Source of the DNA: Bacteroidia bacterium
GTDB lineage: Bacteria; Bacteroidota; Bacteroidia; AKYH767-A; OLB10
Assembly: GCA_025450095.1 (NCBI GenBank)
Contig: JANWID010000101.1
Location: 1-19,980, forward strand
Length of the DNA stretch: 19,980 nt
Direction of reading: 5' to 3'
Shown: in pieces, positions 6,283 to 14,774 of the stretch
Layout of the letters: each line of letters begins with the position of its first letter
Position numbering within the stretch: the first letter of the stretch is position 1
The notes under the pieces: generated by a model
Database searches by the model: none
What the model saw: only the letters and a program-made list of their open reading frames with translations
Told to the model about the DNA's origin: nothing
Made by a program: the position numbers and the translations under genes

Positions 6283-9200
6283 GGCGCAGACTTACCGAAC
6301 TGAACAGTTCTCTTCGAACCTTTAGCTCCGGTAAGTTCTGCATACCGGGTACCTTCAGGTACCGGAATTTTCCGTGACGATTGTGATAGATAACCGGAAC
6401 CATAAGGAAACTCCACCTTAAGAGTTTTGCCATTATCAAAATAGAAAACTGCTTTCCATTCTGTTGGCATGGGTAGTAAATAGTCGGCAGAAGTTTTCTG
6501 GGATTGAAAAGTTTGCAATCCTCCATTGTTATTACTGACTAAAACCAGTTCGCGCTTTTGTTTTTCCGAAATAATACGAACCAGTGCCTTGGCATCATAA
6601 GGTGTATAAAACCCACTTTCCATGATTTTTACCGGCTGGAAATTCCCTTTACCATTACCAAGTAGCAAAAGACCATTTCCTGCATCAAACCTTTCCAGTT
6701 CCGGTTCTGCCGCGTATGAATTACCGGTTAGCAAAATATCCCTGTAGCTATCATTATTGAAATCACCTGTCAGCATACCGAATACCGGAGCAGTCTGTGC
6801 TTCGATGGGAAGCTGGTGCAAGGAAAAAGTTCCATTACCATTATTCTCAACCCACGATGACGAAAAAGTATAAGAATATAATGTACGTACATCTTTGAGT
6901 TCTTCCTGAGTGAATAATTGCTCAAGTGTTTTTCCGGCATAATCAGCATAACGGATCAGTTTCTTTTTCAGGGGCCGTATCTGATCGGTAAGATCATCAC
7001 GTGTGTAAATCGGATAACTGATACCATCAGAATAATAGTAACAAAGAATGGCATCCAGGCTCCCGTTCTTATCAAAATCACCCGCATGTACGGAAGCTGG
7101 TTTTGATGGTGCTGCTTTGATTTTGTTATTCAATCCAAAATTCCCCAGTACGTAATCCATATCACCATCACTATCTAAATCATCTCCTGCAATACTGTTC
7201 CACCAACCATTAGATTGCGATAGTCCCGTTGCGGAAGTTACATTTTGAAACTTTCCATCTGTATTGCGGAAAAATGAAACCGGCATCCATTCTCCGGTAA
7301 CAACGAGGTCGATTTTATTATCATTATCGAAATCAGTCCACAGCGCAGCGCATACAAGCCCGGTCATTTCAAGTTCCGGAGCAATGGTTGCAGTTACATC
7401 CGTAAATTTTCCGTTATCATTCCGTAACAGGTAGCTTTTCGCGGGAAGCGGATAATTGCCCGGAACCACACGACCACCGATGAACAGATCCATGTCACCA
7501 TCATCATCATAATCTGCTGCAGTGATACACGACGAACTCACACCGACAGGAGGGAGGGCATCGTTATTCCTGGTAAAGTTTCCTTTTCCGCTATTAGTGT
7601 ACAACCTTGCCTGGTAATAGGCCGAAAGATTATAAATTTCACTTCCTCCACTGCTGACTGCCAGGTCCTGGTCGCCATCGTTATCCGCATCAAAAAAGAT
7701 GGCACCCATATCTTCATGCGCTTTATCATCTTCGAATGCCTTAATGTTCGCTACAGTATAATTTCCCCCGGGTTGCATCACGAATAAGCGGCCTGACTGA
7801 TTCATTGCTCCTCCAATATAAAAATCATCTTCACCATCATTATTCACATCCCCAACGGCGATGCCGGGTCCATTCTGTGAAAACTTCTGTGGTAATAAAG
7901 GTTCGTTCTTGAAATCGATGTATTCATTTTCCTGGTGCGTAAAGCTAATGCCTTTGGTACCGGAGACATCTTCAAATAATGGGTTTACAGATTCCGATTT
8001 TAGCTTTACAGCACCTGCTTCCTGCTGTATGAATGTTACAGAAGTAACCGGCTGTGTGATTTTTCTATCCTCGACCGATTCATCCGGCCAGCGGACACGA
8101 ATTCTTGTTACGGTATTGTTTTTTCCCAAACCGAAATGAAGCTTTTCCGTTGTCGATGACAAGTATCCCCGGGAAAGGTAATTCTCTTTCACATGAACTC
8201 CGGACGAATCATAAAGTGTAACCAAAGCTCCGATACCCATTTTGTTTTTCGGATTGCCTTTGAGGGTAACGGTTAGCGACTGATTGCCGTTCTGTTTCGT
8301 GCTGTTATTCTGATATACGAACGCAGTATCGTTGATATTATTCACAACCAGGTCCAGGTCTCCATCGAGATCCAGGTCAGCACAGGATGCCCCATTTGAA
8401 TAAGCTTGTTCCTTGAGTCCCCATTCCGAAGCGACATTAGTAAAGTGCAGCCGACCATCATTGTGGTACATGTAATTCATAAGCTTTATTGTCGGTGCAA
8501 TGTTGAGCATTTTCAACCCTGCATTATATACGCCGTGTTTTTCGCGAAGTTCGGTATGCCGGTACATCACATAATCCATATTGGTAACATCGCGCAGATA
8601 ACCGTTAGTGATGTAAATATCATTATAACCATCATTATCGAAATCAGCAATTAAAGGTGTCCAGCTCCAGTCGGTTTTTGAAATTCCGGCCATTTCCCCG
8701 ATTTCACTGTAGCTGCCATTCCCAGTGTTAAGCTGGAGACAGTTTTTCATGAGCTGGTGTCCGTAACCGTTAGCGACTTTCAGCATATACTTATCGTAGT
8801 TCTCCGGTCCTCCCATGATTTTTTGCCTGTAATTATCTTCAGGGAGCATATCCAGCTGGATGAAATCCATTAAGCCGTCGTTATTGATATCACCGAAATC
8901 ACTTCCCATCGAGAAATGTGAAGTATGCCTGAAGTAGGAGTATAGCTTGTCGGTAAATGTTCCGTTTTTATTATTGATGAATAGAAAATCCGACATCAGG
9001 TAATCGTTACACACATAAATATCCGGCCACTGGTCGTTATTGATATCCGTAATGCTGACACTTAATCCGAATGCATACGAGGTGACTCCTGCATTTTGTG
9101 TAACATCAGTGAAAGTCTGGTCCCCGTTGTTCCGGTACAAATGACAACTCATATCGGAATCGTAACGAGCGTTCCGGACTTTCTTATTATTGATGACCTC

Positions 9201-9845
9201 CGTATTTTTTGCGGGATGATTTACTAAAAAGAGATCGGGATCATCGTCACGATCGTAGTCGAAAAAAACCGATTGCGTTGAGTAGCCTGAATTGTCAATT
9301 CCGTAAGCGTGTGCATTTTCCGTAAAGGTGAGATCACCATTATTGATGAACAACAGGTTTGTTCTGCGTTCCGGAGGGCTGGTAACATCCGATCTGCAAA
9401 CATAAAAATCTTTGAAGCCATCGGCATTTACATCAACAACTGTAACTCCGGTGCACCATCCCATGGTTTTCACTCCAGCGGATTCGGTGATTTCCCTGAA
9501 TTTCATTTTACCCTCGTTCAGATAAAGTCTGCAGGTAGATTGATTTCCTGTAAAGAAAATATCAGGAAGGCTGTCGTTATTGATGTCGGTAATAGCTACT
9601 CCGCCACCGTTATAAATATATTCGAATACGAAAATGTTAAACGAATCCGTTTCTGTTAATGAATTTACGAAGCTTATTCCGCATGATGCGGGATCAATCC
9701 TTGTGAACAGCTTTTCTCCCCCATCTCCGGCTTCGGAACCGGATTCATCTTTGTTATCACTTTTAGATTTGCAGCCGCTATCAATGAACATTACTGCTGC
9801 AAGAGTGCAAATTAATATGCACTTAGTGATCTGGTGTGTTCTCAT
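6279..9845 (-). CDS. Giant FG-GAP/VCBS-repeat lipoprotein with central ASPIC/UnbV domain
   Basis: The 1188-residue exported protein has a lipoprotein-type signal (hydrophobic residues 9-20, Cys25 after DSG) and an acidic Gly/Ser linker. It has 14 calcium-binding FG-GAP-type loops of the DxNxDGxxD kind, for example DINNDSLPD (87-95), DVNADGFKD (138-146), DFDNDGYND (401-409), DLDLDGDLD (490-498) and DVNNDGEDD (666-674). Seven lie before and seven after an ASPIC/UnbV domain (about 522-606, with GIGALVTLYDSSG and RGYLSSTTEKLHFGLG). This suggests two seven-bladed beta-propellers joined by UnbV. It is anchored in the envelope, probably as a surface binding or adhesion protein; no catalytic residues are seen. 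It is the last gene of an operon, 45 bases after the haloperoxidase-like gene. Family members of about 1100 residues are common in Bacteroidota. Confidence 0.92.
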   Translation of the reverse strand: MRTHQITKCILICTLAAVMFIDSGCKSKSDNKDESGSEAGDGGEKLFTRIDPASCGISFVNSLTETDSFNIFVFEYIYNGGGVAITDINNDSLPDIFFTGNQSTCRLYLNEGKMKFREITESAGVKTMGWCTGVTVVDVNADGFKDFYVCRSDVTSPPERRTNLLFINNGDLTFTENAHAYGIDNSGYSTQSVFFDYDRDDDPDLFLVNHPAKNTEVINNKKVRNARYDSDMSCHLYRNNGDQTFTDVTQNAGVTSYAFGLSVSITDINNDQWPDIYVCNDYLMSDFLFINNKNGTFTDKLYSYFRHTSHFSMGSDFGDINNDGLMDFIQLDMLPEDNYRQKIMGGPENYDKYMLKVANGYGHQLMKNCLQLNTGNGSYSEIGEMAGISKTDWSWTPLIADFDNDGYNDIYITNGYLRDVTNMDYVMYRHTELREKHGVYNAGLKMLNIAPTIKLMNYMYHNDGRLHFTNVASEWGLKEQAYSNGASCADLDLDGDLDLVVNNINDTAFVYQNNSTKQNGNQSLTVTLKGNPKNKMGIGALVTLYDSSGVHVKENYLSRGYLSSTTEKLHFGLGKNNTVTRIRVRWPDESVEDRKITQPVTSVTFIQQEAGAVKLKSESVNPLFEDVSGTKGISFTHQENEYIDFKNEPLLPQKFSQNGPGIAVGDVNNDGEDDFYIGGAMNQSGRLFVMQPGGNYTVANIKAFEDDKAHEDMGAIFFDADNDGDQDLAVSSGGSEIYNLSAYYQARLYTNSGKGNFTRNNDALPPVGVSSSCITAADYDDDGDMDLFIGGRVVPGNYPLPAKSYLLRNDNGKFTDVTATIAPELEMTGLVCAALWTDFDNDNKIDLVVTGEWMPVSFFRNTDGKFQNVTSATGLSQSNGWWNSIAGDDLDSDGDMDYVLGNFGLNNKIKAAPSKPASVHAGDFDKNGSLDAILCYYYSDGISYPIYTRDDLTDQIRPLKKKLIRYADYAGKTLEQLFTQEELKDVRTLYSYTFSSSWVENNGNGTFSLHQLPIEAQTAPVFGMLTGDFNNDSYRDILLTGNSYAAEPELERFDAGNGLLLLGNGKGNFQPVKIMESGFYTPYDAKALVRIISEKQKRELVLVSNNNGGLQTFQSQKTSADYLLPMPTEWKAVFYFDNGKTLKVEFPYGSGYLSQSSRKIPVPEGTRYAELTGAKGSKRTVQFGKSAP

Positions 9846-9890
9846 AAAGCATACGGGTGGTTAACAGAAAGTTAATTCTAAGAGGGAAAG

Positions 9891-11234
9891 TCAGGGAATT
9901 GGTGTACTCGCTTTTTTAACTGTATCTTCATTTAAAATAGTCAACACGTGGTTGCCGACTTTTTTTCCGAGTACCTGGCCCGCTTCATTACCAAGTCGAA
10001 AATGTATTCCTCCATACAGTCTGCTCATGGCGGCTTCATCGGCAGCATTCATGAATGAATTGAAAGAACGTATAGGCAATCCGTAAGGAACTTCAGAGGA
10101 ATCGGTAAATGCGTAGTTGTTGCCAAAGAGTCCTGTCAAAACAGTGGCCGCCGCTGCCGATACGGTACTATGCCCGCTTGGGAATTCAGGAAAAGGCGGA
10201 GTCTGTAAATAGGGTTCCCAGTCCTGATCGATATAACGTTGGATATATGTAACAGGGCGAATGGTTGAGAAATTATATTTCGCATCCCAGCAGGTTATAA
10301 ATGCGTCGAACATCGCCACCGACGTAAGTGTATAAGTCATAGCTGCCCTGGGCTGTGAAAGTTCCTGTTTTCGCACTACATCCGAAGTAATGGCCATCCA
10401 GTGCCCTCCCGGAGTCATTTTCTGAAGAAAAAAAGTGGCATGTCCGAAATGGCTCGATACATTGGGATTATCATCCCAGAATTTAATGATCGAAACTTTT
10501 TCACTGTCAAGTGCAGCCGATACGGCTTTTACTTCCAGGGCTGCAGCATGAAATGTGGTTTTGGACACTGTATCAAAAGGCATAACAGAATCGGGACAAA
10601 ATACAGAACAGGAATCCAGGGTAAGCGGATGGATTCTTTTCCAGTTGGGTTCCGCTCCCGGCATATAGTCGGGAGGTGTAGGTTCCCACGAACCTGGTTT
10701 TGTAAGAAGCACATACCGTTGCATGCCACGCGTTTGTTTGAAATGGTCTGCTGCGGCTCTCTTCAAAATGATTTCTGCTACTTCGTGCCCATATTTTTCA
10801 GAGCGCTGTATGATATCGCGGTTAATACCTGATGTCGCAAATGAATCTAATGATGATTTGTAAAGCGTATCGAGATATTGCTCGGTATACACCAGTTTTT
10901 TGGAAACATCGGTGAAGGCTTTAAGCGCAGCTATGGTAAGATGAATATTCTTATCAGCAGGAGCGGGGATAGGGTCGAATTCCTTTAGCCGGGCTGTGAT
11001 GCTTCGCAGGCTGTCGTCAGCAAATTTTAAAATTTCATAAGCAGCGAGGTTTGGATACGCATATATCCTGCTTGCAAGTGGTGGACTGAATAAGTCCTGG
11101 ACAATAGTACGTGTAAGCGTATGGTTCCATTCGGATAGCTGTGTGCCATCTGAAAAGTCATATTTATTTTGAACCGTTCCGGTGCCGCATGCGACTAATA
11201 CCAATAGTGAAATACAATATACAATTCTCCTCAT
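9891..11234 (-). CDS. Vanadium-dependent haloperoxidase/PAP2-superfamily lipoprotein
   Basis: The 447-residue protein has a lipobox LVAC (Cys16). It carries the vanadate/phosphate-binding signature of the superfamily: K319-x6-R326-P327, then PSGH at 352-355, then SR at 404-405 with the catalytic-type His411 (SRLYGGIHFR). All vanadate-coordinating or stabilising positions are therefore present. The Asp that acid phosphatases carry four residues after that His is replaced by Gly415, as is usual in the haloperoxidase-like branch. The reaction could be halide oxidation with peroxide, or phosphatase activity; sequence alone does not separate these. It is anchored in the envelope. It starts five bases after the small upstream frame and lies 45 bases before the FG-GAP gene, so the three are likely one transcript. 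This pairing recurs in Bacteroidota (recalled). Confidence 0.88.
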   Translation of the reverse strand: MRRIVYCISLLVLVACGTGTVQNKYDFSDGTQLSEWNHTLTRTIVQDLFSPPLASRIYAYPNLAAYEILKFADDSLRSITARLKEFDPIPAPADKNIHLTIAALKAFTDVSKKLVYTEQYLDTLYKSSLDSFATSGINRDIIQRSEKYGHEVAEIILKRAAADHFKQTRGMQRYVLLTKPGSWEPTPPDYMPGAEPNWKRIHPLTLDSCSVFCPDSVMPFDTVSKTTFHAAALEVKAVSAALDSEKVSIIKFWDDNPNVSSHFGHATFFLQKMTPGGHWMAITSDVVRKQELSQPRAAMTYTLTSVAMFDAFITCWDAKYNFSTIRPVTYIQRYIDQDWEPYLQTPPFPEFPSGHSTVSAAAATVLTGLFGNNYAFTDSSEVPYGLPIRSFNSFMNAADEAAMSRLYGGIHFRLGNEAGQVLGKKVGNHVLTILNEDTVKKASTPIP

Positions 11235-11239
11235 AAAAT

Positions 11240-11434
11240 TTATAAAAACAGATTAAAAAATGAAATGTTGGTAGAATCAATGACCTCCGGTAAACCAGCT
11301 ACAATCAATCCGCCAGCTACTCCGGGGGATGAACAGCTCATTGGCCGGACAGCGACGCATCCCTGTCCGGCAGCAACCAGGCACATGGACAGCCATAACA
11401 GGATGCCCAGCATACACTGCTTTAGTAAATTCAT
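11240..11434 (-). CDS. Small secreted peptide or N-terminal remnant of an outer-membrane protein gene
   Basis: This 64-residue frame has a convincing signal peptide (residues 1-22, MNLLKQCMLGILLWLSMCLV, cleavage near AAG-Q). It continues QGCVAVRPMSCSSPG and a short hydrophobic C-terminus. From memory, the segment QGCVAVR resembles the mature N-terminus of longer predicted Bacteroidota envelope proteins (QGCVAIR-type) encoded beside haloperoxidase-like genes. Here only about 40 mature residues exist before the stop, five bases ahead of the haloperoxidase ATG. Either the gene has lost its 3' part or it is a genuine small secreted protein. The tight spacing supports expression with the downstream genes. 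An 8-bp palindrome, CCGGACAG with CTGTCCGG (11344-11369), lies inside the coding region. Confidence 0.5.
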   Translation of the reverse strand: MNLLKQCMLGILLWLSMCLVAAGQGCVAVRPMSCSSPGVAGGLIVAGLPEVIDSTNISFFNLFL

Positions 11435-11470
11435 AAGGAAGTGTGGTTAAGTTTGGTTAATAAAAATAAG

Positions 11471-11498
11471 AAAAAAAACGACACGCTCCAAATGTGTC
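11471..11498 (-). terminator. Intrinsic terminator downstream of the FkbM gene
   Basis: On the minus strand, GACAC (11498-11494) pairs with GTGTC (11484-11480), extended by one G-T pair, around a 7-base loop. One base and then eight T residues (11478-11471) follow. This hairpin-plus-T-tract lies about 130 bases after the FkbM stop and just upstream of the small secreted-peptide gene. It separates the FkbM transcript from the haloperoxidase operon. Confidence 0.55.
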
Positions 11499-11629
11499 AT
11501 TAACAACTGAACTGTACGGCAATAAACCGAGATATGAATGGAGCTTCAAATTACAGCAGAATTGATCGGGTTCCTTATCCGTAAAATCTGATTTAATTTT
11601 TACCGCGACATGTATTTTTTCTGTGTCAA

Positions 11630-12499
11630 TTAAATCTTAATAAGATTTTGGAAAGCTTCGATCCGATCCTTGTGGATAGCCAGGGCATTTTCTGAATTAA
11701 TTTGATCGCCTGGTTCAATATTTATCAACCTGCCCCTTTCATCAAAATCAAAAATGCGGTAACCATAATTTTCAAGGATTCGGGTGGTTTCACATTCAAA
11801 TGATCCATATGGCGCCTGTGTTAAAGCCCATGATTCATATAAAATGACAGGTTTAAATTTTTTCAATGTTTCCGCAGCACCTTTAAGTACCATGGGTTCG
11901 GCACCCTCCACATCAATTTTAATAAAATCTATTTGTGTAATACCCAGCTGAGAAATAAATTCATTCAATACTTTCATGTACACGGTCACTGACTGGTCAC
12001 TACTATCGAAATAGTTAATCGAGTTTTTGCCGATATTTTCAGATGAAGTATATAACTTAATGGTTGATTCCTGGTCGCCAAGGGCAATATTGTGAGTTAT
12101 GATATTTTTGCAATTATTTTTTTCTACGTTCTCCTTCAGTAACTGATATTCCCGGGGAGAAGGTTCAAATGCATGAACTCTGGCACAGTTTATTTTTTTT
12201 TCTAGAAATACAGTATAATAACCAATGTTCGCTCCGATATCAAGGGCTACCCAATTGGGTTTACTGATTTTGGATACCATGAGCATTTCCTTTCTTTCAT
12301 AAGAGCCAAAATAAATATTCATGCCCAACCAGTCAGCAGCAGTTTTCATTTCACCCCATTCCAGTTTTGCAATCAGAAACTTTGGTTTTTTGAATTTTAA
12401 AAGATACCGGAGTTTAAATGCCCTATAGTTATATAAAAAGAAATTTAGCTTCTCGCTCAGGGGTTTGTTAAGAAACCTTTTGATCCTGTTAACCTTCAT
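11630..12499 (-). CDS. FkbM-family SAM-dependent methyltransferase
   Basis: The 289-residue protein has the FkbM methyltransferase core. Motif I is LDIGANIGYYT (residues 86-96, the glycine-rich SAM loop), FEPSP (111-115) is the acidic strand-2 end that binds the ribose, and IDFIKIDVEGAE (190-201) is the family-defining block. The first 80 residues are basic and may form an accessory N-terminal region. Such enzymes O-methylate sugars or small molecules, often in polysaccharide or secondary-metabolite clusters. No glycosyltransferase or transporter genes flank this one, so its substrate is open. Cytoplasmic; no signal peptide. It lies 164 bases downstream of the 620-residue gene on the same strand and may share its transcript. 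The start at MKVNRIKRFL is the only reasonable one. Confidence 0.92.
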   Translation of the reverse strand: MKVNRIKRFLNKPLSEKLNFFLYNYRAFKLRYLLKFKKPKFLIAKLEWGEMKTAADWLGMNIYFGSYERKEMLMVSKISKPNWVALDIGANIGYYTVFLEKKINCARVHAFEPSPREYQLLKENVEKNNCKNIITHNIALGDQESTIKLYTSSENIGKNSINYFDSSDQSVTVYMKVLNEFISQLGITQIDFIKIDVEGAEPMVLKGAAETLKKFKPVILYESWALTQAPYGSFECETTRILENYGYRIFDFDERGRLINIEPGDQINSENALAIHKDRIEAFQNLIKI

Positions 12500-12663
12500 G
12501 CTGGATTTTGATATTCAGATGAGATTGGGGTAACTTTCGGGGGTGAAAATAACAATAAAATGATATATTAAAAAAAAATTAAAAACCATCATCTTCGACC
12601 AGCCGGGTGGTGAAAAGACACTAAGTTATCGTACCAGGAAGAGTTTTGAGGGAAAAGGGCCGG

Positions 12664-14526
12664 TCAGATTGCGATCTTTAAATCAATTGATTCTCCGCTT
12701 TCATAATTGGCGAGATAATCGTTATGCAGATTTGTCAGTTCTGCAGCCTGGATGGAAAGGGAACTAATGAATGATGGATCATTTAAAACCCCAGAGTTAA
12801 ATAAATTACGGTAGTATAACACACCCGATTGTAAATTACTAAAAAAGGACTTGTAATAACTTATTTTTTTCGGATCCGTAAATTTAAGATCATCCTTTTC
12901 CAGTTCTTCCTTTAAATAATTTATATAAAGTTCCAGTTCATTTATGAACATGTGATTCCTTTGACTATTTGCAAGTATTGACCCCCGACAATAGATATGA
13001 CCAATCATTTCTTCCAATGTAGCCAGCCTGTCGAAATTAACAATGTTTGGACCCGGGCAAATGGTGACAGCTTTAAGTGTTTTCAAAAATGTAACATTAT
13101 ATTTAACGGAAGCGGCATTGCTTAATCCAATGCAAAGGCATTCTTTTGCGATAACATTATCGATTTGCTTTTGCAATTCTTTTGGATCATGGAACTTCGT
13201 TTTAAGATCAGTAATTTTTAAGTTCTGATATTTTTTGGAAGCCGTACAAATCGGTTCTTTTGTAAACTCCGTATTAAAGGCAAGATGCTTTTCAGTGCAC
13301 GGGCTTCCTGGTTTGTTGTCAGCAACTCTTTGCAGCCTTTCTTTTTCAGCGCTGGTTCCTTTCAGGTAATGATAACGAACACCCAACGGTGAGCTATGAC
13401 TCAGTACAACTTCATTCTTTTTAGCTTGAGTAAGTTGTTTTAAAGTTGCTTCATCCACTGTAGTGGCTTCTGGAACCAGTAAAAAAGGTGTTCCCCAGCC
13501 GGTACTGTCCATTCCAAACCCCACCTTTAATAAATGGTCCTCCGCAGCTGTTCCGATTCCACCCTGGACGGTGAATTTTAAACCGGGTTGCCAACCGGGT
13601 TTGTAATAAATGCTTTTTGATTTTAATGCAGTCTCATACAATCCCCATAATTCAGAATGTAGCTCTTGTTTTTTCTGTTGAAATTCATTCAGGATGGGCC
13701 CCATTAAGTAGCCATCGGTGGCAAATGCATGTCCGCCGCAGTTTAATCCCGATTCGATCCTGAATTCGCTCACCCAGATTCCTTTTTTGGCAAGAAATTT
13801 CCCTTGTATCAAGGCGGAACGGTAGTCACTTACTTTGATGGTAATTTTTTTCTCAAAATTTCCATCCTTATCGGGAAGAAAGCAACTGAAATTTTCCAGG
13901 TAACTGAATAACCTGGGATTTAACCCTGCGGAAAAAACGATAGCTGTATTTTTTAATTTGCTTTTAGCATAACCCCTTAGTGCTGCAACGGCATCCGAGC
14001 CGTCTTTGAGCAGATTCCCATCTTTATCAAAATTGCTACGGTCGGTTTTGGTCATGATATTGACGTCAATGCTGCCGGGTTCCACAATCGTACGCAGTGT
14101 TTGCTGCATATTCCGTTTTTCTGCTTGGGATGGAGTCTGCAGCATATGGTAATACAACAGCTTCATCGGACTTTCTTCAGGAAGCAGCTGAAAGTACCGT
14201 GTAATTTCAGATCCCGTTTCAAAAGGCGAAGAAATTAATTGTTGCAGTTGTTTGTTTACAATCTCATCGACCAGGTCAAGATAAGCTGTAATTCTTCTGG
14301 CCCGGTAATCAGGTTCGTCTGTACCAATAAATGTATACGGCTTATTATTCGAAACGCAATAGTGCTTTCTCATCATTTCAATGAGCCGGTCTTCACCGAT
14401 TGACATAACGGAAGCAATACCATACCGGGCAACTTTAACAGGAGTATCAATTGTGTATGCCAATCCCATTACAGGAATGTGAAAGGAGTGGGGGAGAATT
14501 GTATTCATTAGTGAATGGACAATCAT
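12664..14526 (-). CDS. Nitronate-monooxygenase/FMN-barrel-like protein with cysteine-containing C-terminal extension, uncharacterised
   Basis: The 620-residue cytoplasmic protein looks like a distant FMN TIM-barrel of the nitronate monooxygenase/FabK/IMPDH-like group. It has an N-terminal HIPVMGLAYTIDTPVKVARYG block (about 16-36), a CGGHAFATDG loop (263-272) comparable to the GGH active-site loop, and VQGGIGTAAEDHLLKVGFG (320-338) followed by GWGTPFLLVPE (343-353), comparable to the phosphate-binding strand and 'GT.F..t.E' end. About 260 further residues carry conserved-looking cysteines (C410, C427, C463, C465, C490, C513), including CLCIGLSNAA and ICPGPN, which could bind metal or an Fe-S cluster (inference). 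It is far longer than normal nitronate monooxygenases (about 330-370). Met7 (MNTILPHSF) is an equally plausible start. No substrate can be assigned. Confidence 0.7.
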   Translation of the reverse strand: MIVHSLMNTILPHSFHIPVMGLAYTIDTPVKVARYGIASVMSIGEDRLIEMMRKHYCVSNNKPYTFIGTDEPDYRARRITAYLDLVDEIVNKQLQQLISSPFETGSEITRYFQLLPEESPMKLLYYHMLQTPSQAEKRNMQQTLRTIVEPGSIDVNIMTKTDRSNFDKDGNLLKDGSDAVAALRGYAKSKLKNTAIVFSAGLNPRLFSYLENFSCFLPDKDGNFEKKITIKVSDYRSALIQGKFLAKKGIWVSEFRIESGLNCGGHAFATDGYLMGPILNEFQQKKQELHSELWGLYETALKSKSIYYKPGWQPGLKFTVQGGIGTAAEDHLLKVGFGMDSTGWGTPFLLVPEATTVDEATLKQLTQAKKNEVVLSHSSPLGVRYHYLKGTSAEKERLQRVADNKPGSPCTEKHLAFNTEFTKEPICTASKKYQNLKITDLKTKFHDPKELQKQIDNVIAKECLCIGLSNAASVKYNVTFLKTLKAVTICPGPNIVNFDRLATLEEMIGHIYCRGSILANSQRNHMFINELELYINYLKEELEKDDLKFTDPKKISYYKSFFSNLQSGVLYYRNLFNSGVLNDPSFISSLSIQAAELTNLHNDYLANYESGESIDLKIAI

Positions 14527-14578
14527 AATTGCCCGTGGAAACAGATTGAGTGCCGGGCGAAATTAGGTTAGCCTATCT

Positions 14579-14609
14579 GAAACTAAGATGATATATGTCA
14601 GGTTTCAAA
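14579..14609 (-). promoter_or_regulatory. Candidate promoter for the 620-residue FMN-barrel-like gene
   Basis: On the minus strand, TTTG (14609-14606) is followed after 19 bases by TTAGTTTC (14586-14579). Spacing is ideal, and the -7 element matches four of its six conserved positions. The implied leader is about 45 bases long. The call is weak because AT-rich DNA produces such matches by chance. Confidence 0.3.
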
Positions 14610-14621
14610 TGACTATTTAAA

Positions 14622-14695
14622 ATTTGTCAAGGTTGGTCAGGATTTGTCAGAGTTGGTTAATATATTGCTAGTCTTGACTTATCCTGACTAATTTT
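14622..14695. repeat. Degenerate GTCAGG-type direct and inverted repeats
   Basis: Two 20-base units stand in tandem at 14622-14641 and 14642-14661 and share 15 of 20 positions (both begin ATTTGTCA and contain GTTGGT). A third, inverted copy at 14673-14689 matches 14633-14649 at 14 of 17 positions, which gives a possible long hairpin with a 23-base loop. The repeats sit in the 248-base divergent spacer between the FMN-barrel-like gene and the T9SS surface protein gene. Confidence 0.5.
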
Positions 14696-14774
14696 CTTTA
14701 CAGCATCCTTTTATCATTTTTTGACGTCTTAGTTAGAAGCGCCTGAAGTAACATTCATTTAAACATAGAATTCC

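Noticed and set aside
12560..12610. Terminator after the 620-residue gene
   Set aside because: A T-rich run exists on the minus strand, but the only preceding stem is about four base pairs, too weak to call.
14622..14661. CRISPR-like tandem repeat
   Set aside because: There are only two imperfect 20-base units with no spacer between them and no cas genes nearby.
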